Notes under the pieces: model-generated
What the model saw: the letters and a program-made list of their open reading frames with translations, nothing else
Databases searched by the model: none
What the model was told of the DNA's origin: nothing
Made by a program: the position numbers and the translations under genes
Assembly (NCBI GenBank): GCA_030045215.1
Contig: JASIBJ010000414.1
Coordinates: 1-34,093, forward strand
Direction of reading: 5' to 3'
DNA length: 34,093 bases
Source of the DNA: Streptosporangiaceae bacterium
GTDB lineage: Bacteria > Actinomycetota > Actinomycetes > Streptosporangiales > Streptosporangiaceae
Shown: in pieces, positions 23,632 to 32,798 of the stretch
Position numbering within the stretch: the first letter of the stretch is position 1
Layout: each line of letters starts with the position of its first letter

Positions 23632-25224
23632 TCAGTGCACGAGCTCAGGCGCGGACGCGGCCTGGTCCGCCGCGTGCTCAGCCCGGCCACGCAGCGGAAT
23701 CTCCTTGATGGAGACCGCCAGCAAGAACACCAGAAGCGTGGCCGGGATCGCCCACCAGAAGACCGCATCGATGGCGTGGCTGATCGAGAAGAACGCCGCG
23801 TCCCTGACCGGCCCCGGCAGGCTGTTGATCGTCACCGGGTCGAACTGCCCGCCGCTTCCGGACTGCAGGTGCGCGCCCGGCAGCCTCGACGCCATCGTCT
23901 CGTTGAGCTTCCTGATGAAGATGACGCCAAACAGCGAGACTCCGATCGACCCGCCGATCTGCTGGAAGAACGCTCGGGAGCTGCTCGCGACGCCCATGTC
24001 GCTCTGCGGCACGCTGTTCTGCACGATCAGCGACGTGATCTGCATCAGGAAGCCCATGCCGAGGCCGAAGATCACGAAGTAGCCGGCCGACTTGAGCGTG
24101 CTCGTGTCCGGGCCCAGGTGCGTCAGCAGGTACAGGCCGATTGACATGATCACGGCGCCGGTCACCGGGAGGACCTTGTACCGGCCGGTCCTGCTGGTGA
24201 CCATGCCGGAGACCAGCGATGTCGTCGTCGCGCCCAGCATCATCGGGATCAGGGCCAGGCCGCTGCCGGTGGGCGACAGGTGCTGGACGGTCTGCTGGTA
24301 GAGCGGCAGGAACGTCATCGCACCCAGCATCGCCAGGCCGAGCATGAAGCTCATGCCCGAGGCCAGGGAGAAGTTCCTGTTCTTGAACACGTGCAGCGGC
24401 AGGATCGGCTCGGCCGCCCTGGACTCGACCGTGAAGAACGCGGCCAGCGTGACCACGATGATGGCTCCAAGCACCAGGATCGGCCACGAGGTCCAGCCGT
24501 ACTGCGAGCCGCCCCAGGTGGTCAGCAGCACGATGGCGGTAGCGCCGATTGCCGTGACCACGACGCCCGAGTAGTCGATCTTGTGCTGGATCCGCTTGCG
24601 CGGCAGGTGGAGGGTGAAGTACAGGTACACCAGCGCCGCGGCGCCAATCGGCATGTTGATGTAGAAGATCCAGCGCCAGCCCCAGGCGTCGGTAATTCCG
24701 CCTCCGACCAGCGGACCAGCGATCATGGCCAGCGTCATCGCCGCCATCATGTAGCCCATGTACTGACCGCGCTCCCTGGGGGAGACCAGGTCACCGATGG
24801 TCGCGATCGCGCCGACCATGAGCCCGCCTGCACCCAGACCCTGCACTGCGCGGAAGGCAATCAGCTGATCCATGTTGTGCGACAGGCCGGACAGCGCCGA
24901 GCCGATCAGGAACAAGATGATGGCGATCATCAGCCACCGCTTGCGGCCGTACTGGTCGCCCAGCTTTCCGTACAGGAGCGTGGTAACCGTGGAGGCGAGG
25001 ATGTAAGCGGTGACGACCCAGGCCAGGTGGTTGACCCCGTGCAGGTCACCGACGATTCGCGGCAGCGCCGTCGAGACCACCAACTGGTCCAGCATCGCGA
25101 TGATGATCGCGAGCAGCAGGCCCGGCAGGACTATCAGAACTTCACGCCGCGGGCCGTTGCGGCTCGCGGCGCCATCGGCTGGCTGGCTGCTCGCGGCAGC
25201 CTCGGCCGCCTGACTGTCAGTCAT
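23632..25224 (-). CDS. MFS exporter, DHA2 (EmrB/QacA) family
   Basis: A 530-residue transporter with 14 predicted helices. Seen: motif C-type MLDQLVVSTALPRIVGDL with Asp in helix one, motif A YGKLGDQYGRKR, RAVQGLGAGGLM, PRERGQYMGYM, and the WRWIFYINMPIG stretch, all typical of drug:proton antiporters of the EmrB type. The substrate (drug or natural product) is unknown. The start ATG 25224 has GAGGAG nine bases before it. It is divergent from a TetR-family gene across about 160 bases, so it is very likely that regulator's target. Confidence 0.94.
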   Translation of the reverse strand: MTDSQAAEAAASSQPADGAASRNGPRREVLIVLPGLLLAIIIAMLDQLVVSTALPRIVGDLHGVNHLAWVVTAYILASTVTTLLYGKLGDQYGRKRWLMIAIILFLIGSALSGLSHNMDQLIAFRAVQGLGAGGLMVGAIATIGDLVSPRERGQYMGYMMAAMTLAMIAGPLVGGGITDAWGWRWIFYINMPIGAAALVYLYFTLHLPRKRIQHKIDYSGVVVTAIGATAIVLLTTWGGSQYGWTSWPILVLGAIIVVTLAAFFTVESRAAEPILPLHVFKNRNFSLASGMSFMLGLAMLGAMTFLPLYQQTVQHLSPTGSGLALIPMMLGATTTSLVSGMVTSRTGRYKVLPVTGAVIMSIGLYLLTHLGPDTSTLKSAGYFVIFGLGMGFLMQITSLIVQNSVPQSDMGVASSSRAFFQQIGGSIGVSLFGVIFIRKLNETMASRLPGAHLQSGSGGQFDPVTINSLPGPVRDAAFFSISHAIDAVFWWAIPATLLVFLLAVSIKEIPLRGRAEHAADQAASAPELVH

Positions 25225-25248
25225 GAAAACGTACTCCTCGCCCCTGTT

Positions 25249-25272
25249 TGCGCCTCGATCAGCTGAGGCGCA
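25249..25272. promoter_or_regulatory. Perfect 8-bp inverted repeat upstream of the MFS gene
   Basis: TGCGCCTC (25249-25256) and GAGGCGCA (25265-25272) flank an 8-base centre, 25-48 bases before the MFS start. It may be a TetR operator or a leader hairpin in the MFS mRNA. Confidence 0.5.
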
Positions 25273-25384
25273 CCCAACTTACCTGCCGACCGGCTAGCAT
25301 CATTTGTGCTCCTAGGCTATGGTGGCTACTAACCGGCCGTCAAGTAGATTACGCCGGGCGGCAGAAGGACAGACACGCGGGACC

Positions 25385-26008
25385 ATGGAAGAGAACATCT
25401 CCAGCGCCGGGCAGGAAATCGGCCGAGACCACGGGCGCGACACCCGGTCCCGGCTGCGCGAGCTCGCCCTGCAGCTGTTCGCCGAGCAGGGCTACGAGAA
25501 GACATCCCTGCGCGAGATTGCCGAGCGGCTGGGCGTGACCAAGGCCGCGCTTTACTACTACTTCAAGTCGAAGGAAGACATCGTCCGCAGCTTGGTCGAG
25601 GACTATGTCGCGCAACTCGACGACCTGATCGCCTGGGGCAAGGACCGGCCGCGGACGGCCGCCACCAGGGCCGAGATCGTCCACCGCTACATGAACATCG
25701 TCGTGAACGGGACCGAGGTCTTCCGGATGCTGCAGCAGAACCAGGCGGCCGTCAGCAGCCTGGCCTCGGCCAAGGAGCGCGGTGAGCTCTTCCGGGAGCG
25801 GATGGACTCGCTGGTTGATCTGCTAGCCGGGCAGGACGCCCCGATTCGCGATCAGGTCCGTGCGGCGTCATGCCTGATGAGCATCAGCGTCGGCTGCATG
25901 CACTACCAGCGCCGGGCCGCGGATCCGGAGGAACTAAGGGCCGCCCTGCTTGACGTTGCCCTCGAACTGGCCGACGCCGCGCCCGAGCAGGCGTCGGCGC
26001 GCGCCTAA
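25385..26008 (+). CDS. TetR-family regulator, divergent from MFS exporter
   Basis: A 207-residue regulator. The helix-turn-helix is RELALQLFAEQGYEKTSLRE followed by IAERLGVTKAALYYYFKSKE, a canonical TetR N terminus. The C-terminal ligand-binding half is variable. It probably represses the divergent 14-helix exporter. The start is uncertain: ATG 25385 leaves about 30 residues before the conserved core but lacks a close ribosome site; ATG 25319 adds 22 residues and may overlap the promoter. Its stop is 25 bases from the convergent Lrp gene's stop. Confidence 0.9.
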   Translation: MEENISSAGQEIGRDHGRDTRSRLRELALQLFAEQGYEKTSLREIAERLGVTKAALYYYFKSKEDIVRSLVEDYVAQLDDLIAWGKDRPRTAATRAEIVHRYMNIVVNGTEVFRMLQQNQAAVSSLASAKERGELFRERMDSLVDLLAGQDAPIRDQVRAASCLMSISVGCMHYQRRAADPEELRAALLDVALELADAAPEQASARA

Positions 26009-26033
26009 CCGGGCCGCGTCCCCTGATCGAGGT

Positions 26034-26507
26034 TCAGTCGGCCTTCGCGACCGCCAGGACCAGCGGCAGCGTGCGGTGCGGCAGCGGAGTGTCCAGCACG
26101 ATCACGGTTGAGGTCCTGACCACGCCCTCCAGTTCGACGATGGCGTCGATCACATGCTGCAGATCGGCGTTGCTGCGGGCGACGACCCGGCACAGCATGT
26201 CGCCGGCGCCGGTGATCGTGTGCGCCTCGAGCACCTCCGCGATCGCGGCCAGCCGCTCGGCCACCGGGTCGTGACCGCCCGCCTGCCGGATCTCCAGCGT
26301 GACGAACGCCATGACGCTGTGCTCAAGCGCCGCCGGATCGATATCGGGCCCGTAGCCAGTAATCACGCCGCGCGCGTGCAGCCGGTCCAGGCGGGCCTGA
26401 ACCGTCCCCCTGGCCACGCCGAGGCGCCGCGAAGCCTCGAGTACGCCGACCCTCGGCTCGTTCATCAGCAGCTCGATCAGCCGTCCGTCGAGTGCGTCGA
26501 TCACCAT
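26034..26507 (-). CDS. Lrp/AsnC-family regulator, probable regulator of hpd
   Basis: A 157-residue protein. Residues 3-60 form the winged helix (IDALDGRLIELLMNEPRVGV, then LGVARGTVQARLDRLHARGV). The C-terminal RAM domain includes HTITGAGDMLCRVVARSNAD, the ligand loop. Such proteins bind amino acids or related acids and control nearby catabolic genes. It is divergent from hpd, suggesting that tyrosine-derived ligands regulate degradation. The start is ATG 26507, eight bases after GGAG; a GTG at 26516 is an alternative. Confidence 0.92.
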   Translation of the reverse strand: MVIDALDGRLIELLMNEPRVGVLEASRRLGVARGTVQARLDRLHARGVITGYGPDIDPAALEHSVMAFVTLEIRQAGGHDPVAERLAAIAEVLEAHTITGAGDMLCRVVARSNADLQHVIDAIVELEGVVRTSTVIVLDTPLPHRTLPLVLAVAKAD

Positions 26508-27783
<1,276 letters not shown>

Positions 27784-27807
27784 GGCGCGCCGGGCCACCC
27801 GGGCGCC
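27784..27807 (+). terminator. Terminator hairpin of hpd
   Basis: Directly after the stop, GGCGC (27784-27788) and CCGGG (27790-27794) pair with CCCGG (27798-27802) and GCGCC (27803-27807) across CCA, with one bulged G. No T-run follows, as is common here. Confidence 0.65.
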
Positions 27808-27983
27808 GCGTGCCGATATTTCGTCGCAGCGCTCGCATACTGTTGTCATCAAAGGATTGAGGGACCTCCGCCACGCGGCCCGGTCGGGCTGCGGGCGGGT
27901 AAAGCCGGGGCCGGTGGCATCTGCGAGTATTCTTCGCGGGCCTGGACATGCCTGGTCATACGAGGGAACTTAAAAACGGCGAG

Positions 27984-29015
27984 ATGACGCAGCAAGAGGA
28001 CATAGCCCGCCAGGAGCCGGGCGCCGGGCAGCCCGGCGCCGGCTCAGGTGAGCCCGTGCCGGCCTCGGGTCAGCCCGAGCAGCAACCGGCCTCCGCAGCA
28101 GGCTCCGTGCCCCCGTCCGATTCTGTGCGGCCGCCCGCGACGCCTGAGCCAGTCTGGCCGTCGCCGTACCTCTCCGAGGGAGCCGCGACACCCGAGGCCT
28201 ACCCCGCGCCCGCTCAGCCGGGACAGCCTCGTTACGGCGAGCCGGGCGGATCGGTCCCGTCGGGCCAGCCGGTCGGCCCTGGCGGGCAGGGCTATCCGGC
28301 GGCCGGCTACGGACAGCCGGGCAACGGGCAAGCTGGTTACCAGCCCTCCTACGGGCAGCCCGGATATGGCCAGCCCCGGCAGTTTCCCCGCCGGCCGATG
28401 GGCCGGCCCCGCACGGCCGGGCAGGTCACGAGCCGCGACCCGGCCCTCGCCGCCGCATGGGAGCGGCTGCTGGCGATGACGGTGGACTGGGCGCTGATCC
28501 TGGTCGCGGCCTTCCTGGCCGTGCTGTCGCCGATGCTCAGGATCTGGCACCAACTCGGCGGCGTACTGGCCAACTCCCAGACCCTGAGTCAGTCCGCGAC
28601 CCAGACGGCTATCAACAACGTGCTCCAGTCGTCTGCGACCACGAGCACCTTGCTCCGCTTCTGGCTGATCGCGTTCGCCATTGCGCTCGTGTACTTCTGG
28701 GCGCTGTCGGCCGCCTGGGGCGGCACCGTCGGAAAGCACATCCTGGGCCTGCGGGTCGTCACCGCCGGAGACCGGTCGAGAATCGGCATCCGGGCCGCGG
28801 GGGTGCGGGCCGTGGCGTTCCTGGCCGGGCCGGCGATCCTGCTGCTCGTGCCGGACGTCGGCCTGCTTGGCGGGCTGCTCTGGGTCGCGGACTGTTCGGT
28901 CATGCTGCTGGACTCGCGCATGCAGTGCTTGCACGACCGGGCGGCCGATACCGCGGTGATCAGGAAGCGATGGCTTGACCAGCAGGCCCGGCGGAGGCAG
29001 GCGTCGCCCTGGTAG
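27984..29015 (+). CDS. RDD-family membrane protein with disordered N-terminal region
   Basis: A 343-residue protein. Residues 1 to about 155 are rich in Pro, Gly, Gln and Ala, with YGQPG-type repeats near 110-130, and are presumably disordered and cytoplasmic. The RDD domain follows: RDPALAAAWERLLAMTVDW, three helices, GGTVGKHILGLRVV and a C-terminal LHDRAADTAVI. RDD proteins are of poorly known function; some act as sodium or proton transporters. The start is uncertain: ATG 27984 is used, while ATG 27948 adds 12 residues; neither has a strong ribosome site. Its stop is 20 bases from the convergent threonine ammonia-lyase stop. Confidence 0.85.
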   Translation: MTQQEDIARQEPGAGQPGAGSGEPVPASGQPEQQPASAAGSVPPSDSVRPPATPEPVWPSPYLSEGAATPEAYPAPAQPGQPRYGEPGGSVPSGQPVGPGGQGYPAAGYGQPGNGQAGYQPSYGQPGYGQPRQFPRRPMGRPRTAGQVTSRDPALAAAWERLLAMTVDWALILVAAFLAVLSPMLRIWHQLGGVLANSQTLSQSATQTAINNVLQSSATTSTLLRFWLIAFAIALVYFWALSAAWGGTVGKHILGLRVVTAGDRSRIGIRAAGVRAVAFLAGPAILLLVPDVGLLGGLLWVADCSVMLLDSRMQCLHDRAADTAVIRKRWLDQQARRRQASPW

Positions 29016-29035
29016 CTCCCTGCCCCGCGCAGGCG

Positions 29036-30259
29036 TTAGCTGAACAGCAGCGTGTAACCGGATTTGCGCAGATGGCTGATCACCGAGTCGCAGTGCTCCG
29101 GGCCCCTGGTCTCCAGGCGCAGGTTGACCTCGGCCTCGTCGACCCGCAGGTCGGCGGTCACCCGCTCGTGCATCACGTCCAGGACGTTGGCCCCCAGAGC
29201 GGCCAGCTCAGCGAGAAGCGTCGCCAGCGCGCCCGGCCGGTCCGGGAGCTTGCAGCGGAACGCCAGGTACCGCCCGGACGCCGACAGGCCATGCCGAAGC
29301 ACCTTCGACAGCAGCAGCGGATCAATGTTGCCGCCGGACAGCACGACGACGACCGGGGGCTCAAACAGCCTCGCCGGATGCTCAAGCAGCGCTGCCACCC
29401 CGGCCGCGCCCGCCGGCTCGACCAATTGCTTGGCTCGCTCCAGGCACAGCAGCAGCGCGCGCGACAGGTTCTCCTCGGTGACCGTCAGCACCTGCGCGGC
29501 GTGGCGAGCGAGCAGCGCCGTCGTCAGGGCTCCGGGCTTGGCGACGGCGATCCCGTCCGCCATCGTTCCCGACGGCGTGACCGCAACCGGAAATCCGGCC
29601 ACGATGGAGCCGCGGAGCGGCGCGACGGCTTCCGCCTGGACTCCGATGAGGCGTGCTTTCGGCAGGACCGAGCTGGCCGCCACGGCGACACCCGCGGCCA
29701 GGCCGCCGCCGCCCGCCGGCAGCACGAGGGTGCGCGCCTGCGGGCACTGCTCTGCGATCTCCAGCCCGACCGTGCCCTGACCCGCGATGACATCTGCGTG
29801 CTCGAACGGGTGAATGAAGATAGAGCCGGTCTCCCCGGCCAGTTCGCAGGCCATCGCCAGCGCGTCCTCCACCGCCGCACCGTGCAGGATGACCTCGGCA
29901 CCGTACGAGCGGGTGGCCGCGACCTTCGGCAGCGCGGCCCCCGCCGGCATCACCACCGTGGCGTGCGCGCCCAGCGAGGCTGCCGCCAGCGCGACACCCT
30001 GGGCATGATTCCCGGCGCTCGCCGCGATCACGCCGCGGGCCCGCTCCGCCTCGGTCAGCCGCGCGATCCGCACGTAAGCGCCGCGGACCTTGAACGAGCC
30101 ACCGCGCTGCAGGTTCTCGCACTTCAGGAAGACCGGACCGCCGAGCAGCGCGGACAGCGCGCTGGACTCGAGCAGCGGGGTCTGCCGTACGACCGGCCGC
30201 AGCACCTCGCGGGCCGAGAGCACATCATCGGGTCCGACCTGGAGAGGTGTAGACGTCAC
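29036..30259 (-). CDS. ilvA: Threonine ammonia-lyase (threonine dehydratase) with ACT domain
   Basis: A 407-residue PLP enzyme of the fold-type II family. Lys57 in RGGSFKVRGA carries PLP; ASAGNHAQG and the phosphate-binding LPAGGGGLAAG are present, as is VVLSGGN near the end of the catalytic part. A single C-terminal ACT-like domain (KLPDRPGALATLLAELAALG, about residues 330-405) makes it the shorter, TdcB-like type. It deaminates threonine to 2-oxobutyrate, feeding isoleucine or catabolism. The GTG start at 30259 has no ribosome site; TGC-GACAAT seven bases upstream suggests a leaderless transcript. The ROK gene lies 49 bases upstream. Confidence 0.93.
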   Translation of the reverse strand: MTSTPLQVGPDDVLSAREVLRPVVRQTPLLESSALSALLGGPVFLKCENLQRGGSFKVRGAYVRIARLTEAERARGVIAASAGNHAQGVALAAASLGAHATVVMPAGAALPKVAATRSYGAEVILHGAAVEDALAMACELAGETGSIFIHPFEHADVIAGQGTVGLEIAEQCPQARTLVLPAGGGGLAAGVAVAASSVLPKARLIGVQAEAVAPLRGSIVAGFPVAVTPSGTMADGIAVAKPGALTTALLARHAAQVLTVTEENLSRALLLCLERAKQLVEPAGAAGVAALLEHPARLFEPPVVVVLSGGNIDPLLLSKVLRHGLSASGRYLAFRCKLPDRPGALATLLAELAALGANVLDVMHERVTADLRVDEAEVNLRLETRGPEHCDSVISHLRKSGYTLLFS

Positions 30260-30308
30260 GCCTGAATTGTCGCACTTCCGCGGCCGGCCAGTGGCAGCCG
30301 GAGCCGCT

Positions 30309-31265
30309 TCAGCCGACGGCCCAGTACCGGTCGGCGGCGAACAACAGCGCCGCCGCCCCTACCAGCCCGGCGCTCTGCCCGAGAGCGGCCGGGACCACGG
30401 TGACATCCCTGGTGAACTCGAGCCGCGCGTGCGCGCGGAGCGCCTCCCCGAGCGGATCGAACAGCAGCGGCCCGGCCTGCGACAGACCGCCGCCCACCGA
30501 AACGACTTCCAGGTCGCACAGCGCCGCCGCGGAAGCGATCGCGATGCCCAGCGCCCGGCCGGCCCGTCGCATCGCGGCAATCCCGACCGGGTGGCCGAGG
30601 GCGCCATCATCAGCGAGTTCCTTGGCGGTCGCGTCCTTCTGGTCGGGCCGCCAGCCCTCCGCCTGCGCCCACGCGACCAGGGCAGGGCCCCTGGCGATCG
30701 CCTCCAGGCAGCCGCGCCCGCCGCACGCGCACATCGGCCCCGTATCGGGGTCGACGACAACGTGCCCGATGTGACCGGCGTTGCCCGAGGCGCCGGCGAT
30801 CAGGCGCCCGTCCAGCACCAGCCCGCCGCCGACACCGGTCGAAACCACCATGCCAAGCACGTTGTCGCGGCCGCGGCCCGCGCCTCGCCAGTGCTCGCCC
30901 GCCACCAGGCAGATCGCGTCGTTGTGCACGCGCACCGGGATGCCGGGCAGCCGCTCGACCAGCCGGCCCCGCAGCGGGAAGGCGCGCCAGGCCGGGATGT
31001 TGAGCGGCGAGACGACTCCTGATGGCCACTCCATCGGGCCGCCGCACCCGCATCCGCAGCCTGCGAGGCCGTCAGGGCTAATCTCCGCCCCGTCCATGAC
31101 CTTCGTCAGCAGCGCGTCCAGAGTCCGCCACAGTTGCTCGGCGTCAATGCCCACCGGGGTCGGCACCTGGGACCAGGTAAGGACACGGCCGGCTGGCTCG
31201 ACCAGCCCCACGGCCAACTTGGTGCCGCCGATGTCCACGGCCAGCACCGGCCGCGAATCGTCCAT
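30309..31265 (-). CDS. ROK-family sugar kinase
   Basis: A 318-residue kinase. Seen: the ATP loop AVDIGGTKLAVG (residues 9-20), the catalytic Asp116 in VRVHNDA, STGVGGGLV, and the zinc site at Cys179, Cys181 and Cys186 in CACGGRGCLE. It is usually annotated glucokinase. However, the sugar-contacting position is His in AGHIGH (163-168), where glucokinases mostly have Glu (GExGH); as I recall, E. coli NanK, a ManNAc kinase, also has His. The substrate should therefore stay open. The ATG at 31265 has GGGAGG six bases before it. It is divergent from the AAA+ gene across only 48 bases. Confidence 0.9.
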   Translation of the reverse strand: MDDSRPVLAVDIGGTKLAVGLVEPAGRVLTWSQVPTPVGIDAEQLWRTLDALLTKVMDGAEISPDGLAGCGCGCGGPMEWPSGVVSPLNIPAWRAFPLRGRLVERLPGIPVRVHNDAICLVAGEHWRGAGRGRDNVLGMVVSTGVGGGLVLDGRLIAGASGNAGHIGHVVVDPDTGPMCACGGRGCLEAIARGPALVAWAQAEGWRPDQKDATAKELADDGALGHPVGIAAMRRAGRALGIAIASAAALCDLEVVSVGGGLSQAGPLLFDPLGEALRAHARLEFTRDVTVVPAALGQSAGLVGAAALLFAADRYWAVG

Positions 31266-31298
31266 TGCACGCCTCCCAAGATGCGAACAAGCCCCCCA

Positions 31299-31313
31299 TC
31301 GACATAGTGTCGA
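31299..31313. promoter_or_regulatory. Perfect 15-base dyad abutting the AAA+ start codon
   Basis: TCGACA (31299-31304), TAG, TGTCGA (31308-31313) is a perfect inverted repeat ending at the base before ATG 31314. CATAGT within it matches a -10 box at the distance expected for a leaderless transcript. It also lies 34 bases from the divergent ROK start. It is probably an operator. Confidence 0.6.
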
Positions 31314-32774
31314 ATGGTGCAGCCTACGACTCGGCACCAGCCAGCATCTGCCCAGCCGCCCGCGTCTGACCCCCCAGCGGCCCGCACACTCGGTGAGCTA
31401 AGGGCCAGCGGACACCAGCTTCGCACTGTGAAGGAAGAGCTCAGGCATAACCTGCTCGATCGGCTGAGGGCCGGTGAGAACGCCTTCCCCGGCATCGTGG
31501 GGTTTGGCCAGACCGTCCTGCCGCACCTAGAGCGTGCGATCATCGCCGGGCATGACGTGATCCTGCTTGGCGAGCGCGGTCAGGGCAAGACTCGGCTGAT
31601 CCGGACCATGACCGGGCTGCTCGACGAGTGGACGCCGGCCATTGACGGCTGTGAGATCAACGATCATCCGTACGCGCCGGCCTGTGCCCGCTGTCAGCGG
31701 CTGATCGCCCAACTCGGCGACGAGCTCCCCATCAGCTGGCGGGCTCGCGATGACCGCTACGGGGAGAAGCTCGCGACTCCCGACACCAGCGTGGGCGACT
31801 TGATCGGCGACATTGACCCGGTGAAGGTGGCCGAGGGCCGGACCCTCGGCGACCCCGAGACCATCCACTACGGCCTGGTCCCGCGAACTAACCGCGGAAT
31901 CTTCAGCCTGAACGAGCTCCCCGACCTGGCCGAGCGGATCCAGGTGTCCTTGCTGAATGTGCTCGAGGAGCGCGACCTCGGGGTTCGCGGTTATTCGCTG
32001 CGGCTGCCGCTCGACATTGTCCTGATCGCCAGCGCTAACCCGGAGGACTACACCAACCGGGGCCGGATCATCACTCCGCTGAAGGACCGGTTCGGCGCCG
32101 AGATCCGCACCCACTACCCGCTCACGCTCGACGCCGAGCTCGACCTCGTTCACCAGGAGGCCCAGCTGGCCTGGCAGGACACCGATCCCGGGGCCGTGCT
32201 ACCCGCGCACCTGGTGGAGGTCATCGCCAGGTTCACCCGGCTCGTGCGTGCGTCCCCCGCGGTTGACTCGCGGTCGGGTGTGTCCGCACGGTTTGCCATT
32301 GCCGCGGCCGAGGCGGTCGCGGCATCCGCGGTCCGGCGCGCCGCCATCAGCAGCGAGGAGCAGCCGGTGGCGCGCGTGTGCGATCTCCCGGCTGTCATCA
32401 GCACGCTGCGGGGCAAGGTCGAGTTCGAGGTCAGCGAGGAAGGCCGGGAGCAGGAGGTGCTTGAGCACCTGCTCCGGCGGGCAACCAGCGACACGTTCCG
32501 GGCCGCGCTCGGCAATGCCGACCTGACTGGCCTGCTGGCCAGGTTCAACGACGGCGGGATGGTGGAGACCGGTGATCTGGTGCCGGCCGCGGACTTGCTG
32601 CGCCGCATCGGCGAGGTGCCGGGACTAGCCAAGATCATGGAGCGGCTGCGGATGACAGGAGCCGAGTCCTTCGGCCAGGCCGCGGCTGCGCTGGAGTTCG
32701 CGCTCGAAGGCTTGTACCTGATGCGCAGGCTTTCGAAGGAGACGATGGACGGCGGCACCATCTACCGGACCTGA
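31314..32774 (+). CDS. Magnesium-chelatase/MoxR-like AAA+ ATPase
   Basis: A 486-residue AAA+ protein. Walker A is GERGQGKT (86-93); the Walker B region is GIFSLNELPDL, where Asn200-Glu201 replaces the usual Asp-Glu; sensor 1 is ASANPEDYTN (Asn242). Cys113, Cys124 and Cys127 in GCEINDHPYAPACARC may bind metal. The family is annotated magnesium chelatase but, without chlorophyll genes, more likely works like MoxR chaperones with a VWA partner. The nearest recalled relative is mycobacterial Rv0958. The ATG at 31314 has no ribosome site and is probably leaderless; conserved sequence (TLGELRASGH) begins at residue 25. It forms an operon with the next gene. Confidence 0.92.
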   Translation: MVQPTTRHQPASAQPPASDPPAARTLGELRASGHQLRTVKEELRHNLLDRLRAGENAFPGIVGFGQTVLPHLERAIIAGHDVILLGERGQGKTRLIRTMTGLLDEWTPAIDGCEINDHPYAPACARCQRLIAQLGDELPISWRARDDRYGEKLATPDTSVGDLIGDIDPVKVAEGRTLGDPETIHYGLVPRTNRGIFSLNELPDLAERIQVSLLNVLEERDLGVRGYSLRLPLDIVLIASANPEDYTNRGRIITPLKDRFGAEIRTHYPLTLDAELDLVHQEAQLAWQDTDPGAVLPAHLVEVIARFTRLVRASPAVDSRSGVSARFAIAAAEAVAASAVRRAAISSEEQPVARVCDLPAVISTLRGKVEFEVSEEGREQEVLEHLLRRATSDTFRAALGNADLTGLLARFNDGGMVETGDLVPAADLLRRIGEVPGLAKIMERLRMTGAESFGQAAAALEFALEGLYLMRRLSKETMDGGTIYRT

Positions 32775-32798
32775 CCCGCGGACGGGAGGCGATCAATC

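Noticed and set aside
24280..25266. Plus-strand frame of 328 codons antisense to the MFS exporter
   Set aside because: It is rich in His, Gln, Asp and Arg with no motif; the exporter motifs are on the other strand.
29072..30265. Plus-strand frame of 397 codons antisense to the threonine ammonia-lyase
   Set aside because: It is a codon-mirror shadow with Arg/Gln/His-rich product; the PLP enzyme motifs are on the minus strand.
31314..32774. AAA+ gene as a true chlorophyll magnesium chelatase subunit
   Set aside because: No other tetrapyrrole gene is present and the INELPDL-type Walker B fits the MoxR-like group better.
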